Assembly: GCA_021739645.1 (NCBI GenBank)
Contig: JAIPBL010000014.1
Location: 1-64,000 of the forward strand
Source: Saprospiraceae bacterium
GTDB lineage: Bacteria > Bacteroidota > Bacteroidia > Chitinophagales > Saprospiraceae
Direction: 5' to 3'
Length of the DNA stretch: 64,000 nt
Part shown: positions 8,536-19,532 of the stretch, piece after piece
Layout: each line of letters begins with the position of its first letter
Numbering within the stretch: the stretch's first letter is position 1
Translations under genes and position numbers: made by a program
Notes under the pieces: generated by a model
Told to the model about the DNA's origin: nothing
Databases searched by the model: none
The model's input: the letters and a program-made list of their open reading frames with translations, nothing else

Positions 8536-9396
8536 ATGGCAGTTATGAAAACGAATAAATTGCTAAAAAACAGTAAGAAAGTCCCCCAATTAGGCGTCTT
8601 GGTTTTGGCTATTTGTTTTGCTGGCATGTTGGCGAGCCTGAAAGCACATGGGCAAAGTGAGGTTGCTACCAAAAATATTAGGATGCAGGGTGTTTATATT
8701 GACCCATTGGCTGGTTTTGATGGCAGAAAGGAAATCCTAATCGGATATCAGCGAGCATGGAGCAAGTTGCATTTTTTAGATATTGGCATGGGTTACAGGT
8801 ATCAATATCCCAGCGACCCTATGTTATTAACTTATGAAATCGATACATTTAAAGGGACAGTAACGAGGAATTGCTATGAAGAATTTACATTTTGGATAGT
8901 TGGCACGGGAGGTGATTGCGAAGGAATCGACGACCCAACGCTCGAAACGGATGTTGACAAATACCTCCGTTCTGATGGTTTTGTCAAATTTGGAATGAAG
9001 TTTTTTTCGGACGATGCCAATAGTAAGTTTGGTGTCGCTTTTGTTAAAGTCGGGCTACAAATCGGCCTTCGCAGTTATCGTGAGTACAGGTATACGAACG
9101 GCAATATATACAGGGATAAGGAGATTGTGTCTGTGCAAACACAAGGAAACAGCTTCGAGGGAACAAGGTATTATACCTATGCGATGAAATCATTTGCTTA
9201 CGAGAAACTGACCAAGAAAACAGTGAACGAATTTTACATTTTGCCAGAGGTTGGGTTGGGTTATCGAATCATGGTCGCCGATAAGTTTACCATAGATTTG
9301 GAAGGCATGGTATATTTCGGTGACAAGTTCAAGAATACCGGTGTAAAAAGAGGATTTCATGCAAATGGGGGTATCCAGTTAACCTATTGGCTCTAA
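8536..9396 (+). CDS. Predicted outer-membrane beta-barrel protein
   Basis: About 286 residues. A signal peptide with a charged n-region and hydrophobic core (about 17-33) ends near AHGQ. The rest is made of alternating aromatic and hydrophobic strands (GMGYRYQYP, FVKFGMKFFSDD, ELPEVGLGYRI-like) and ends in GGIQLTYWL, typical of outer-membrane barrels. No family is recognised. ATG codons at 8536 and 8545 both fit; the open frame also has a TTG at 8527. The gene stands alone, with a convergent flavin reductase downstream, and is more AT-rich than its neighbours. Confidence 0.65.
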   Translation: MAVMKTNKLLKNSKKVPQLGVLVLAICFAGMLASLKAHGQSEVATKNIRMQGVYIDPLAGFDGRKEILIGYQRAWSKLHFLDIGMGYRYQYPSDPMLLTYEIDTFKGTVTRNCYEEFTFWIVGTGGDCEGIDDPTLETDVDKYLRSDGFVKFGMKFFSDDANSKFGVAFVKVGLQIGLRSYREYRYTNGNIYRDKEIVSVQTQGNSFEGTRYYTYAMKSFAYEKLTKKTVNEFYILPEVGLGYRIMVADKFTIDLEGMVYFGDKFKNTGVKRGFHANGGIQLTYWL

Positions 9397-9446
9397 CAGC
9401 CAGCTTATTTTTGTCGTTTCTTGACTGGTCGTAATTCAATTCCAAG

Positions 9447-11798
<2,352 letters not shown>

Positions 11799-11814
11799 TT
11801 ACACCTTGATAATT

Positions 11815-12243
11815 ATGAAAAATTCAATCAAAATTATTGTCGTTTTTGCCGTGTTGGCGGCAAGCTGTGCTCCGAAAAAAGACAAGTACGAAGAATTCGC
11901 AGATGACCTCTGCGTCTGCATGACGCCAATGGCCAATTTCCAAAAGGAAATCACCGCCATGTTCGAGGGCGGCCAACAGGACTCAGTGATGGCGATGATG
12001 GCCAAGGGTCAAAAAATTGACGAAGATGGCCAAGCCTGCATCGCTGCCTTGGAAAAAAAGCACGGCAAAATAGAAGGCGAAGAAGCCGAGAACAAGGCAA
12101 TGGATGCACTCCGCAAAGTCTGCCCAGAAATCGTGGCGCTGATGGAGGAAAGTGCTGCGCCCAGCATGAACCCAGAGGATATGCTCGAAGATGGAGAGAT
12201 GATTTTGCCGGAAGAAATGCCGGCTGCGGAGGAAGAACAATAG
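11815..12243 (+). CDS. Small acidic lipoprotein
   Basis: About 142 residues. MKNSIKIIVVFAVLAASC is a clear lipoprotein signal with Cys at 18. The mature part has paired cysteines (LCVC, a lone C near 77 and another in VCPEIV) in helical segments, and a very acidic tail (EDMLEDGEMILPEEM). Similar small secreted lipoproteins with a spaced-Cys helical domain are common in Bacteroidota, but I cannot name the family. ATG at 11815 is chosen because it starts the signal peptide; the open frame begins at 11755. A hairpin terminator follows at 12302. Confidence 0.7.
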   Translation: MKNSIKIIVVFAVLAASCAPKKDKYEEFADDLCVCMTPMANFQKEITAMFEGGQQDSVMAMMAKGQKIDEDGQACIAALEKKHGKIEGEEAENKAMDALRKVCPEIVALMEESAAPSMNPEDMLEDGEMILPEEMPAAEEEQ

Positions 12244-12301
12244 GAGTTAGCAATTTACAAGAACACAAAGTCGCCGAACTGGAGTTTGGCGCACAAAGAA
12301 A

Positions 12302-12331
12302 AAGCCCGGTGGACTTGCGTTCACCGGGCTT
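12302..12331 (+). terminator. Rho-independent-type terminator
   Basis: A perfect 10-bp stem, aagcccggtg / caccgggctt, with a 10-nt loop, then gattatttcc. It sits between two convergent genes and may serve both the lipoprotein gene and ftsK. Confidence 0.75.
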
Positions 12332-12376
12332 GATTATTTCCTTGACGAATCTTACACCGTTCAAGGATTTTGCCTC

Positions 12377-14875
12377 CTATTTCCTATTCTTCCACTTATC
12401 CAAATATCGTTCCAACTCAGTCTCATCATATAATAAAACTTCTCTAGGCTTGGATCCTTCTGCAGGCCCTACCACGCCTATCGCTTCTAATTGATCCATA
12501 ATACGTCCGGCGCGGTTGTAGCCCAATTTCAAACGACGCTGGATCATGGAGGTGGAACCGTGCTGGCTTGCCAAAACGAGCCGTGCCGCATCCATAAGCA
12601 TGTCGTCCATGTCGTTCGGGTCAAAGGCGCCCATTTCGCCCATTTCCTCGTCGTCGCCGTGGTATTCTGGTAGGTAAAATGGCTCTGGGTAGCCCCGCTG
12701 GTCGGAGATGAATTTTATCACCTGGTCCACTTCCGGCGTGTCAACGAAGGCACATTGGAGACGCACCATGTCGCCGCCGACGGAGAAAAGCATATCGCCC
12801 CGACCCACCAACTGCTCGGCCCCGCTGGCATCCAGGATGGTGCGGGAGTCCACTTTTGCGGAAACTTTGTAGGCGATACGGGCAGGGAAGTTGGCCTTGA
12901 TGACGCCCGTGATGATGTTCACCGAAGGGCGCTGCGTGGCGATGATGAGGTGGATGCCCACCGCACGAGCCAACTGCGCCAAGCGCCCAATTGGCAATTC
13001 GATTTCCTTTCCGGCGGTCATGATGAGGTCGGCGAACTCGTCAATCACCAGCACGATGAACGGCATGAAATTGTGGCCATTGTTGGGGTTCAGCTTGCGG
13101 GCTACGAACTTGTCGTTGTACTCGCCGATGTTCCGCACGTGCGCCTTTTTCATCAGGTCGTAGCGGGTATCCATCTCGATGACGAGGGAGTTCAGCGTGT
13201 TCACCACCCGTTTGGTGTCGGTAGTGATGGGTTCTTCTTGACCGGGCAGGAATGCGAGGAAGTGGTTAAGCAAGCGGGCATAAGGGAAAAGCTCGACCTT
13301 TTTGGGGTCAATGAGCACCAGCTTGACCTGCGAGGGGTGCTTTTTATACAAAAGCGAAAGCAGGACGGCGTTGATACCCACCGATTTACCCTGACCCGTG
13401 GCACCTGCGATGAGCAAGTGGGGCATTTTTGCCAAATCCACCACGAATACTTCGTTGGAAATGCTTTTGCCGAGGGCAATGGGCAAGTCCATTTTAGAGC
13501 GCTTGAACTTATCGGACATGAGCAGTTCTTTCAGCGCCACGATCTGCTTGTTCTTGTTCGGCACCTCGATACCGATGGTGCCCCGGCCCGGTATCGGAGC
13601 GATGATACGGATGCCAAGCGCTGAGAGACTCAGTGCAATATCGTCCTCCAGGTTTTTTATCCTCGAAATGCGGACACCGGGCGCTGGCACGATTTCGTAC
13701 AGTGTGACCGTCGGGCCGATGGTGGCCCGAATTTTCACGATTTCTATTTTGTAGTTGAGCAGTGTCTCAACGATTTGGTCTTTGTTGGCCTCTAGTTCAC
13801 CCCGGTCCACTTCCACTTTTTGGTCAGCGTAATCAAAGAGCAACGACATCACGGGATGCTCATAGGAAGACAGTTCCAAAGTGGGGTCGTAGGGTTCGCT
13901 GAAATTTTGAGTGTCCTGCGTGACAGCCATTTCCGGGAACAGCGAGGACTGCGGGGCAATGCTGGCAGCCGGGACAGTGGATATTTGCGCCAGCAACTCG
14001 TCTGCCGCAGGTGTTTCGGCGGGCGGGTTCTCGGTAATTTCAAAATCAGAATCACCTGGCTTGAGCGAGGGCAGTTTGTCCGCCGTACTTTTTTCCACGA
14101 CGCTGAAATCGCCGTCGTCAAGGCCGACTTTCTTAGGCCCAACTGGACGACCGGTTGAAGGTGTTTTTTTGTTTTGTTCGGCAAAATCATCCGAGACACC
14201 AGCGGGCTGTGGCCGTTTGCGGGTACCGTAGCGGCGGTTGAGTATGTCGCTGAACCAAAGTTTGGTTTCGTGCCAGGCTGACTGGGGGGTGAGTTCGTTG
14301 AAATTGGGGTTGACGAACCAGACAATGATGCCCACAAAAATGGCGAGAAACAGCACCACCATGCCCAAAACCCCCACGAAGCCGGTCATCATCGTACTGA
14401 CTTTTTCCCCAAATGCACCGCCCCACGGGAAAGTGGCTTCGCCAAAAATGAATTCCAGAAAAACAGAAGCCAACACCATGATAACCAGCCATTGCCGAAG
14501 CACCAACCGGTGCGCCCGCAACGGAATTCGTTTTATCATTGACCACCCGTAAATGGCAACGAGATAGACGAGAATGAACGATGGCAACCCGAAACCCCAC
14601 CAAAAAAACGTGTTGGAAACGATGGCACCCAACTTCCCCAACATGTTGGAAGCTTGAAAACCCTCGCTGAAAAGCTCGGACATCGGCTTGTTGTTCACCT
14701 CAGCATAATCGTCCGTCCAAGTAAACAAGTAAGAAAAAAAGGAAATGAAAAGGTATGCCGCTATCAAAAGCAGCAACACGCCCATCAGCTTAGGAATGCG
14801 GTCGTCGTTGCCTAAATTAAAGGAAAGTTGTTTTGGATTTTTTTTGACTGCCACGGCTTCGTGTGCTTCTGCCAC
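12377..14875 (-). CDS. ftsK: DNA translocase FtsK
   Basis: An 832-residue FtsK/SpoIIIE ATPase, which pumps chromosomal DNA through the division septum and helps resolve chromosome dimers. Four membrane helices lie at about 31-52, 88-110, 127-145 and 162-188. A low-complexity linker (about 205-335) precedes the alpha/beta motor. Walker A is GATGQGKSVG (491-500), with LIDPKKVELF near 521 and Walker B IVLVIDEFADLI near 606-617. The C-terminal gamma winged-helix module (about 765-832, ASQHGSTSMIQRRLKLGYNRA) recognises KOPS-like sequences in the family. Length and domain order are typical. The start at 14875 follows a long leader with repeat arrays, and a -7 match lies at 15015-15022. The gene lies 276 nt downstream of radC on the same strand. 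Confidence 0.97.
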   Translation of the reverse strand: MAEAHEAVAVKKNPKQLSFNLGNDDRIPKLMGVLLLLIAAYLFISFFSYLFTWTDDYAEVNNKPMSELFSEGFQASNMLGKLGAIVSNTFFWWGFGLPSFILVYLVAIYGWSMIKRIPLRAHRLVLRQWLVIMVLASVFLEFIFGEATFPWGGAFGEKVSTMMTGFVGVLGMVVLFLAIFVGIIVWFVNPNFNELTPQSAWHETKLWFSDILNRRYGTRKRPQPAGVSDDFAEQNKKTPSTGRPVGPKKVGLDDGDFSVVEKSTADKLPSLKPGDSDFEITENPPAETPAADELLAQISTVPAASIAPQSSLFPEMAVTQDTQNFSEPYDPTLELSSYEHPVMSLLFDYADQKVEVDRGELEANKDQIVETLLNYKIEIVKIRATIGPTVTLYEIVPAPGVRISRIKNLEDDIALSLSALGIRIIAPIPGRGTIGIEVPNKNKQIVALKELLMSDKFKRSKMDLPIALGKSISNEVFVVDLAKMPHLLIAGATGQGKSVGINAVLLSLLYKKHPSQVKLVLIDPKKVELFPYARLLNHFLAFLPGQEEPITTDTKRVVNTLNSLVIEMDTRYDLMKKAHVRNIGEYNDKFVARKLNPNNGHNFMPFIVLVIDEFADLIMTAGKEIELPIGRLAQLARAVGIHLIIATQRPSVNIITGVIKANFPARIAYKVSAKVDSRTILDASGAEQLVGRGDMLFSVGGDMVRLQCAFVDTPEVDQVIKFISDQRGYPEPFYLPEYHGDDEEMGEMGAFDPNDMDDMLMDAARLVLASQHGSTSMIQRRLKLGYNRAGRIMDQLEAIGVVGPAEGSKPREVLLYDETELERYLDKWKNRK

Positions 14876-14880
14876 CTTGA

Positions 14881-14975
14881 ATTGGGAATTTGGAAATTGG
14901 GAATTTGGAAATTAAAGGTTGGTTAATTTGGAAAAACCAATTCATGAATTTCTCAATTTCCAATTTCTCTCCACT
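14881..14975. repeat. Tandem 15-mer array and partial complement in the ftsK leader
   Basis: attgggaatttggaa is repeated exactly at 14881-14895 and 14896-14910, immediately upstream of the ftsK start on the minus strand. A partly complementary block (tctcaatttccaatttctc) lies near 14951-14970. Both would be in the ftsK 5' leader. Confidence 0.6.
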
Positions 14976-15014
14976 GGCAGTGGTTTTACTAAAATATGTT
15001 TGTAAAATCAGTGG

Positions 15015-15022
15015 CAAATGTA
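15015..15022 (-). promoter_or_regulatory. Putative -7 element (TACATTTG) for ftsK
   Basis: The minus strand reads TACATTTG, matching TAnnTTTG, about 140 nt before the ftsK ATG. No good -33 TTG is seen at normal spacing, so this is a partial match. Confidence 0.35.
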
Positions 15023-15077
15023 GCTAATCCGATTGGTATGTTGAAAAAAGCCAGCGCATGTATGTCGAAAAAGTGTG

Positions 15078-15153
15078 GATTGCTGAATTGTTGGATTGCG
15101 GAATTGTTATCCTTGCGACGACGACAATCAAGCAATCCAACAATTTAACAATC
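15078..15153. repeat. Long inverted repeat after radC
   Basis: The 22-nt arm at 15078-15099 pairs with 15132-15153 with two mismatches, around a 32-nt spacer. The right arm overlaps the radC stop codon. There is no clean T-run, so it may be a repeat array of the local family rather than a simple terminator. Confidence 0.65.
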
Positions 15154-15856
15154 AAATAAACCCTTGGTCCAAAAAGCTAAAATAACCCCCATCGGCGATG
15201 ATGAGGTGGTCAACCAGCGGCAGGGCGATGGCTTCGCCGATGTTCTTCATTTTTTTGGTCAAATCAATATCCGCCTGGCTTGGCCGCAGTGCACCGGAGG
15301 GGTGGTTGTGGGCGACGATGATGGCAGCCGCCATGCCTTCCAGTGCTTTTCGGAACACGATTCTGGCATCCATAATCGTGGCGTCGGTGCCGCCGATGCT
15401 GAGTTTTTCCTTGCCAATGACCTTGTTTTTTTTGGTCAAAAAAAGCACCCAGCTCTCCTCGTGCGGCAGGTCGAGCAGCAATGGGGCGAGGATGTTGTAG
15501 GCGTCCTTGCTGCTCTTGATTTCGGGGCGTTCCGGCAAGTCGGCAGTTTGCCTACGGCGGCCCAATTCCAGTGCTGCGGCGATGGTGATGGCTTTTGCTT
15601 CGCCAATTCCCTTGAATTTCATGAGTTCTGCGATGCTTCGCTTGCCAAGGTCGTTCAGGTTTTTCCCAACGGAGTCGAGGATGCGCTGCGAGAGCGCCAG
15701 CGCCGATTCGTTGCGGCTGCCAGAGCCGATGAGGATGGCGATGAGTTCAGCATCGGAGAGGGTTTGGCGGCCATTTGCCAGCAGTTTTTCACGGGGGCGG
15801 TCGTCTTCGGCCCATGCGGTGATGGGCATGTTGGCGATGGGTGGGTAGTTTTGCAT
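15152..15856 (-). CDS. radC: RadC family JAB/MPN-domain protein
   Basis: A 234-residue protein of normal RadC length. An N-terminal helix-hairpin-helix UPF0758 part (about 20-100, LSDAELIAILIGSGSR, FKGIGEAKA) precedes the JAB1/MPN metalloprotease-like domain (about 110-230). The zinc motif is HNHPSGALRPSQAD (about 184-197), with an upstream Glu. RadC was named for DNA repair, but its biochemical role is unsettled; some relatives are carried on mobile elements. This copy is next to ftsK on the same strand and looks chromosomal. The ATG at 15856 begins MQNYPPIANMPITAW. Confidence 0.93.
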   Translation of the reverse strand: MQNYPPIANMPITAWAEDDRPREKLLANGRQTLSDAELIAILIGSGSRNESALALSQRILDSVGKNLNDLGKRSIAELMKFKGIGEAKAITIAAALELGRRRQTADLPERPEIKSSKDAYNILAPLLLDLPHEESWVLFLTKKNKVIGKEKLSIGGTDATIMDARIVFRKALEGMAAAIIVAHNHPSGALRPSQADIDLTKKMKNIGEAIALPLVDHLIIADGGYFSFLDQGFI

Positions 15857-15979
15857 AGTATGTTGTTTAAAGGGTTACTTTGTCGTTGCGAACCTACGAA
15901 AAAAGCAAATTTGGCACAACTGGTTTCAAAGTACAGCGATAAAATATTCAGCTTCATCATTTCATGGTCGTTTTGGAAT

Positions 15980-16017
15980 AAAAAAAAAGCCCGACAACCA
16001 GTAGCTGGTTGCCGGGC
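15980..16017 (-). terminator. Terminator of the M4 metalloprotease gene
   Basis: A stem gcccgacaacca / tggttgccgggc (one mismatch) lies at 15989-16017, with a run of A at 15980-15988 that reads as a U-run on the minus strand. It is just past the stop of the minus-strand protease gene. Confidence 0.8.
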
Positions 16018-16038
16018 AATTGTTGAAATATGAGGGCT

Positions 16039-19000
16039 TTATTGTTTCATAAATTTTACGACACCTTGTTGTTCGCCAGTTGTAATTTTAGCAAAATAAG
16101 TGCCGGGCAATAAGGCTTGCAAATCCAAATCCACCTTGTTTTCACCCGCTGTGAAGTTCAAGCTCTTTTGGGCTACCGCCTGGCCGTAGAGGTTCATCAC
16201 CTGCATTTTTGCCATTGTGAAATTGGGTACCGTGAGGCTGATTTGTGCAATTCCATTTGTTGGGTTCGGCGAAATGGACATCGGCAGGTTCAATTTAGCA
16301 GCATCGGAGGTGCCAGAGGCAGGCGACAGCACCCGAGTGCTGTTGTTGAGCCAAGTGCCCCATTTGTTGCCCAAGATGATATTTGCAGGGTTACCAGTAG
16401 GCTCAATATAGTTTGCCTTTAGTTTTTGCACCCGAAGGTTCACGCCACCGAGCAGTGACTGGTCTTGGAACAAGACCTTGTCATCGTGGGTGGTGAAACA
16501 AGGGTAGCCCAGCTCCAAGCTATTGGAAACGATTGGGCCATTCTTGTTGGTCTCCGTATTGGCGACGTAAGTACGGTATTCCGTGCCGCCATTTTCCAAA
16601 TCAATATAATAATCGAAAGCGATGATATTCGAGTTGTTCTTCGCAAAAGCGGGGTCAGCCACGCCTACGTGCTCCGGCAAACCCGTGATGAGTTTGCGGA
16701 TGTTCGGGGTATCAACAGACGTGAATGCGCCATTGTCCCAGTACTTCAGCAGGCCGATGTCCCAGTTGCTGATGTCTTCACCATCTGCATTTTCCAAATT
16801 GGAGAAAGCATCATAAATCAGGTATTGCCCAGAATAATCGAACTCCAGCACGTCGGCATATTCCACGTTGTCAATCCAAGGGGTGGCTTGGGTGAAAGTT
16901 GGGTTCACGAGGAAATACTCCCGTGGCGTAGGGCCGAGCGGGTCGGCAAGGTCGAAGATGATGACCTTGTTGTCGTTGAGCGTGGTCAGGCCCGCCAGGA
17001 AACGGCCATCCTTGGAGATAGCGGCGTTGCGCCAAGTATTGTCCTGGCTTACGATTCCGACGTTGTATTGGATGTCGGTGGGAGAATTGTAGGCGATTTC
17101 AACCCCCATTATTTGATGGTCAGCATTGACGAACACGATTTGCTCTCCGTTGTCGGTCACGCTCGGTTTGTCCAAAACACCGCCATCGTAAATGGTTTCA
17201 ATCAAAACGCCATTGCTTTCAGACAGGTTCAAGTTCTGTTCATCATCCGAAACGCTGAGGATGTATTCGTTGCCAGTGCCGGGGGTAATGGGAGTTGCCT
17301 TGGCAGTAGGGTTTCCGGTGGTGATGCCCACTGCATCGAAGGCCGCCTTAGCGGCATTCACAACTTCGGGAGTCGAGAATTCGGTGGCTTCCGCAATGAC
17401 GGCCAGTCGCAAGTCAACGAACTTAGAGGATGCCGTCAGACGGTCCCGCAAGGTATAATAATAGACCTGTTCCGCTTTCTCTTTCCCTACAGCTGGGTTA
17501 GTAGCGAATTGATAGAAAGCATAATTGGTAATGCCGCTGTTGGCATGTACGCCGCCGTGGTCTTCTGTTGTGATGACCCTTTCAGCATAGTTGTTTGGCT
17601 GCCAAGTGCCTTGGTCAGGTGTGGAGCCATTGTGTGGGTCGGAGAGGTCTCGGTCCAAGCCAGTCGGTGATTGCCCCGGCAGGATGATGCCTTCGGAAAT
17701 GCCCCAGTCGTCCCGGTCAATCATCACGCCGAAAATGTCGGCCATCGATTCGTTCATGGCGCCGCTTTCATTTTCATAAATAAGCCCGGCGGTGTTCTCC
17801 ACCACGCCGTGCGTCATCTCGTGACCCGCCACGTCGAGCGATTTCGCCAAGGGCGTAAAATAGGTATTGCCATTGCCCCAGAAAATGCCAGTGCCGTTCC
17901 AGTATGCGTTGTCCATTGCGCCATTTTCATCCGTCACGTTCACAGCGACATTGATGGAGCCGCCATTGCCGTCTATGCTGTTTCTGTTAAAAGTATTCTT
18001 GTAATAATCATAGCAAAGACTGGCGTTGGCGTGGGCACTTACCGCATTGGGGTTGGCGAAAATATTGCTGGTAGAAGTGATATGGGAAAGTGGGCCATCG
18101 TACACGTTCTTTTGGTCACGGGTCACGATGACACCTTTCATGGTGCCGTTCGGAACGGTGCTGCCGCTTGCATTGAACATGGGTTTGCTTGCATCCACGA
18201 GGTAGCGGTTGCCGTCCGAATGCTGCCAAGCTCCGAAGGAACGGTTTACGCCAGCAAGGTCAACGCCGGTAGCAGTGATGGGGGGCGGTGGCGGGGCAAA
18301 AGTAAATGCATGCTTGTCCCCGTTTGAAGTGCCTGCTTGGGGTTCCGTTGTATTCGCTTCGCAATTCTCATGACCAACACTGTGGTTGTGGAAGTTACAA
18401 GTAGCATTGTACTGGTGCAGCACTTCCCCGGTTTTGGCATCCACAAAATATTGGAACCTGTCGAGCATGTTCGGGTACGCCTGAATTTGCCAGGCAAGGT
18501 GCGGCTCGTTGTTCTGGGCCTGCACCCGGTAAATGACCAGTTGGGAAGTAAACTGCTGCCCGCCAATCATTTCCAGTTGGTCAGGCGTCCAGTTTGCCTG
18601 CACCTTGTCCCTGCCGATGTGCTCCGCCACCTTTTCGATGGCGGTTGCTGCATTGATTTGAGGCTGGACGTCTGCAATTGCTGGGGTCGGGGCATACCTA
18701 CCGTTGGCGGAGGTGAAAATGCCCTTTTGCGTGTGCGCAATCAGTTCTGCACCGAAAACCGGAACGCCCATGTACTGCTGCTGCAATTTCACATGGTAGT
18801 TCCCGCTACGCTCGTCCAACTGCACTTTTTTGATTGCGAATTCAGTTGCTGGGTTTTTGATGCCCGCTGGCTGAAGGCTTGCGACATAAGCAATCGCAAC
18901 CGTTTCAGCGGTTCTTTCATCGGTCACTGGGTCTTTGAGGCTGGTGCTGCCTTCAAAGTAAATCGGCAGGCCCTCGTCCCCCATCGTCAAGGCCACGGTG

Positions 19001-19203
19001 CTAACAGCCTGCGGCTGGAAGTCCGGTGCTATCACCCCGAACGGGTTGTCGCCAAGCGGGGCTTTTGGGGTGAAAAAAGGGTTGATGTTCAAGTTGACTT
19101 CCTGCCCTGGTTGGAGGTTGGAAGCCGGGATTTCTTTGCCAGCTTGGGCGAAGAGTTGCAACACCGCAAAGCAGGTTAAAACTGTGAGTAATGCGTGCCT
19201 CAT
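16039..19203 (-). CDS. Secreted M4 (thermolysin-like) metalloprotease with T9SS signal
   Basis: A 1054-residue precursor. There is a signal peptide (cleavage near AQAGKE), an FTP/PepSY propeptide region (about 70-280, including a motif like YFVDAKTGEVLHQYNATC), and an M4 catalytic domain (about 300-640). The zinc motif HEMTHG lies near residue 460, with the third ligand in ENESGAMNESMADIFG about 20 residues on, so the active site is intact. Residues about 650-960 form an extra beta-propeller-like region not seen in classical thermolysin. The end is a type A sorting domain (about 975-1054, ISPNPTNGIAQISL and PGTYFAKITTGEQQGVVKFMKQ-like), so the enzyme should leave through the T9SS and be anchored or released outside. 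It probably degrades external protein. Confidence 0.93.
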   Translation of the reverse strand: MRHALLTVLTCFAVLQLFAQAGKEIPASNLQPGQEVNLNINPFFTPKAPLGDNPFGVIAPDFQPQAVSTVALTMGDEGLPIYFEGSTSLKDPVTDERTAETVAIAYVASLQPAGIKNPATEFAIKKVQLDERSGNYHVKLQQQYMGVPVFGAELIAHTQKGIFTSANGRYAPTPAIADVQPQINAATAIEKVAEHIGRDKVQANWTPDQLEMIGGQQFTSQLVIYRVQAQNNEPHLAWQIQAYPNMLDRFQYFVDAKTGEVLHQYNATCNFHNHSVGHENCEANTTEPQAGTSNGDKHAFTFAPPPPPITATGVDLAGVNRSFGAWQHSDGNRYLVDASKPMFNASGSTVPNGTMKGVIVTRDQKNVYDGPLSHITSTSNIFANPNAVSAHANASLCYDYYKNTFNRNSIDGNGGSINVAVNVTDENGAMDNAYWNGTGIFWGNGNTYFTPLAKSLDVAGHEMTHGVVENTAGLIYENESGAMNESMADIFGVMIDRDDWGISEGIILPGQSPTGLDRDLSDPHNGSTPDQGTWQPNNYAERVITTEDHGGVHANSGITNYAFYQFATNPAVGKEKAEQVYYYTLRDRLTASSKFVDLRLAVIAEATEFSTPEVVNAAKAAFDAVGITTGNPTAKATPITPGTGNEYILSVSDDEQNLNLSESNGVLIETIYDGGVLDKPSVTDNGEQIVFVNADHQIMGVEIAYNSPTDIQYNVGIVSQDNTWRNAAISKDGRFLAGLTTLNDNKVIIFDLADPLGPTPREYFLVNPTFTQATPWIDNVEYADVLEFDYSGQYLIYDAFSNLENADGEDISNWDIGLLKYWDNGAFTSVDTPNIRKLITGLPEHVGVADPAFAKNNSNIIAFDYYIDLENGGTEYRTYVANTETNKNGPIVSNSLELGYPCFTTHDDKVLFQDQSLLGGVNLRVQKLKANYIEPTGNPANIILGNKWGTWLNNSTRVLSPASGTSDAAKLNLPMSISPNPTNGIAQISLTVPNFTMAKMQVMNLYGQAVAQKSLNFTAGENKVDLDLQALLPGTYFAKITTGEQQGVVKFMKQ

Positions 19204-19532
19204 GATTGATTGAGTTTTACAGTTAAAAAATATGCCCTTGTTCCAACCAATTCAATACTTTTTTGAAATCGAAAAAGCAGTTATTGAAAATCGGGGCAAA
19301 CGAAAAATTTAGGCCGCAAAGAACCTACTACGGCAGGTGAAAAGCACTAAATCGAGGGGGGACAAAGAGGGGGACAAGCTATTTTTACTACGTAGTCATT
19401 GGTCTCAGCCCAATGGCAAAATACAAAGAGAGCAGGTTGGGCAACCCGCTCTCTTTGATTTTTGCCTAATTCTTTTGGTAAACCATTTTGAGCCAAGCAT
19501 TCGTCCTGTCTCAAAATTTCGGCAATGATTGA
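19204..19532. other. Intergenic region between two T9SS cargo genes
   Basis: A 329-nt gap between two minus-strand genes. It contains the hairpin at 19425-19456 and a 10-nt palindrome actacgtagt at 19387-19396. There is no coding frame of note (a 63-codon frame at 19337 overlaps the hairpin) and no clear TAnnTTTG on the minus strand. Confidence 0.5.
19425..19456 (-). terminator. Hairpin terminator downstream of the MopE-repeat gene
   Basis: The arms aaagagagc and gctctcttt are perfect, with an inner pairing of ggttg and caacc. It has A-rich sequence on one side and gattttt on the other, so it could work in both directions. It lies 77 nt past the stop of the MopE-repeat gene. Confidence 0.7.

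Noticed and set aside
12755..13624. 289-codon frame opposite ftsK
   Set aside because: The opposite strand encodes an unambiguous FtsK motor; the His-rich translation is a typical shadow.
16465..17670. 401-codon frame opposite the M4 protease
   Set aside because: Antisense shadow of a gene with intact catalytic and sorting domains.
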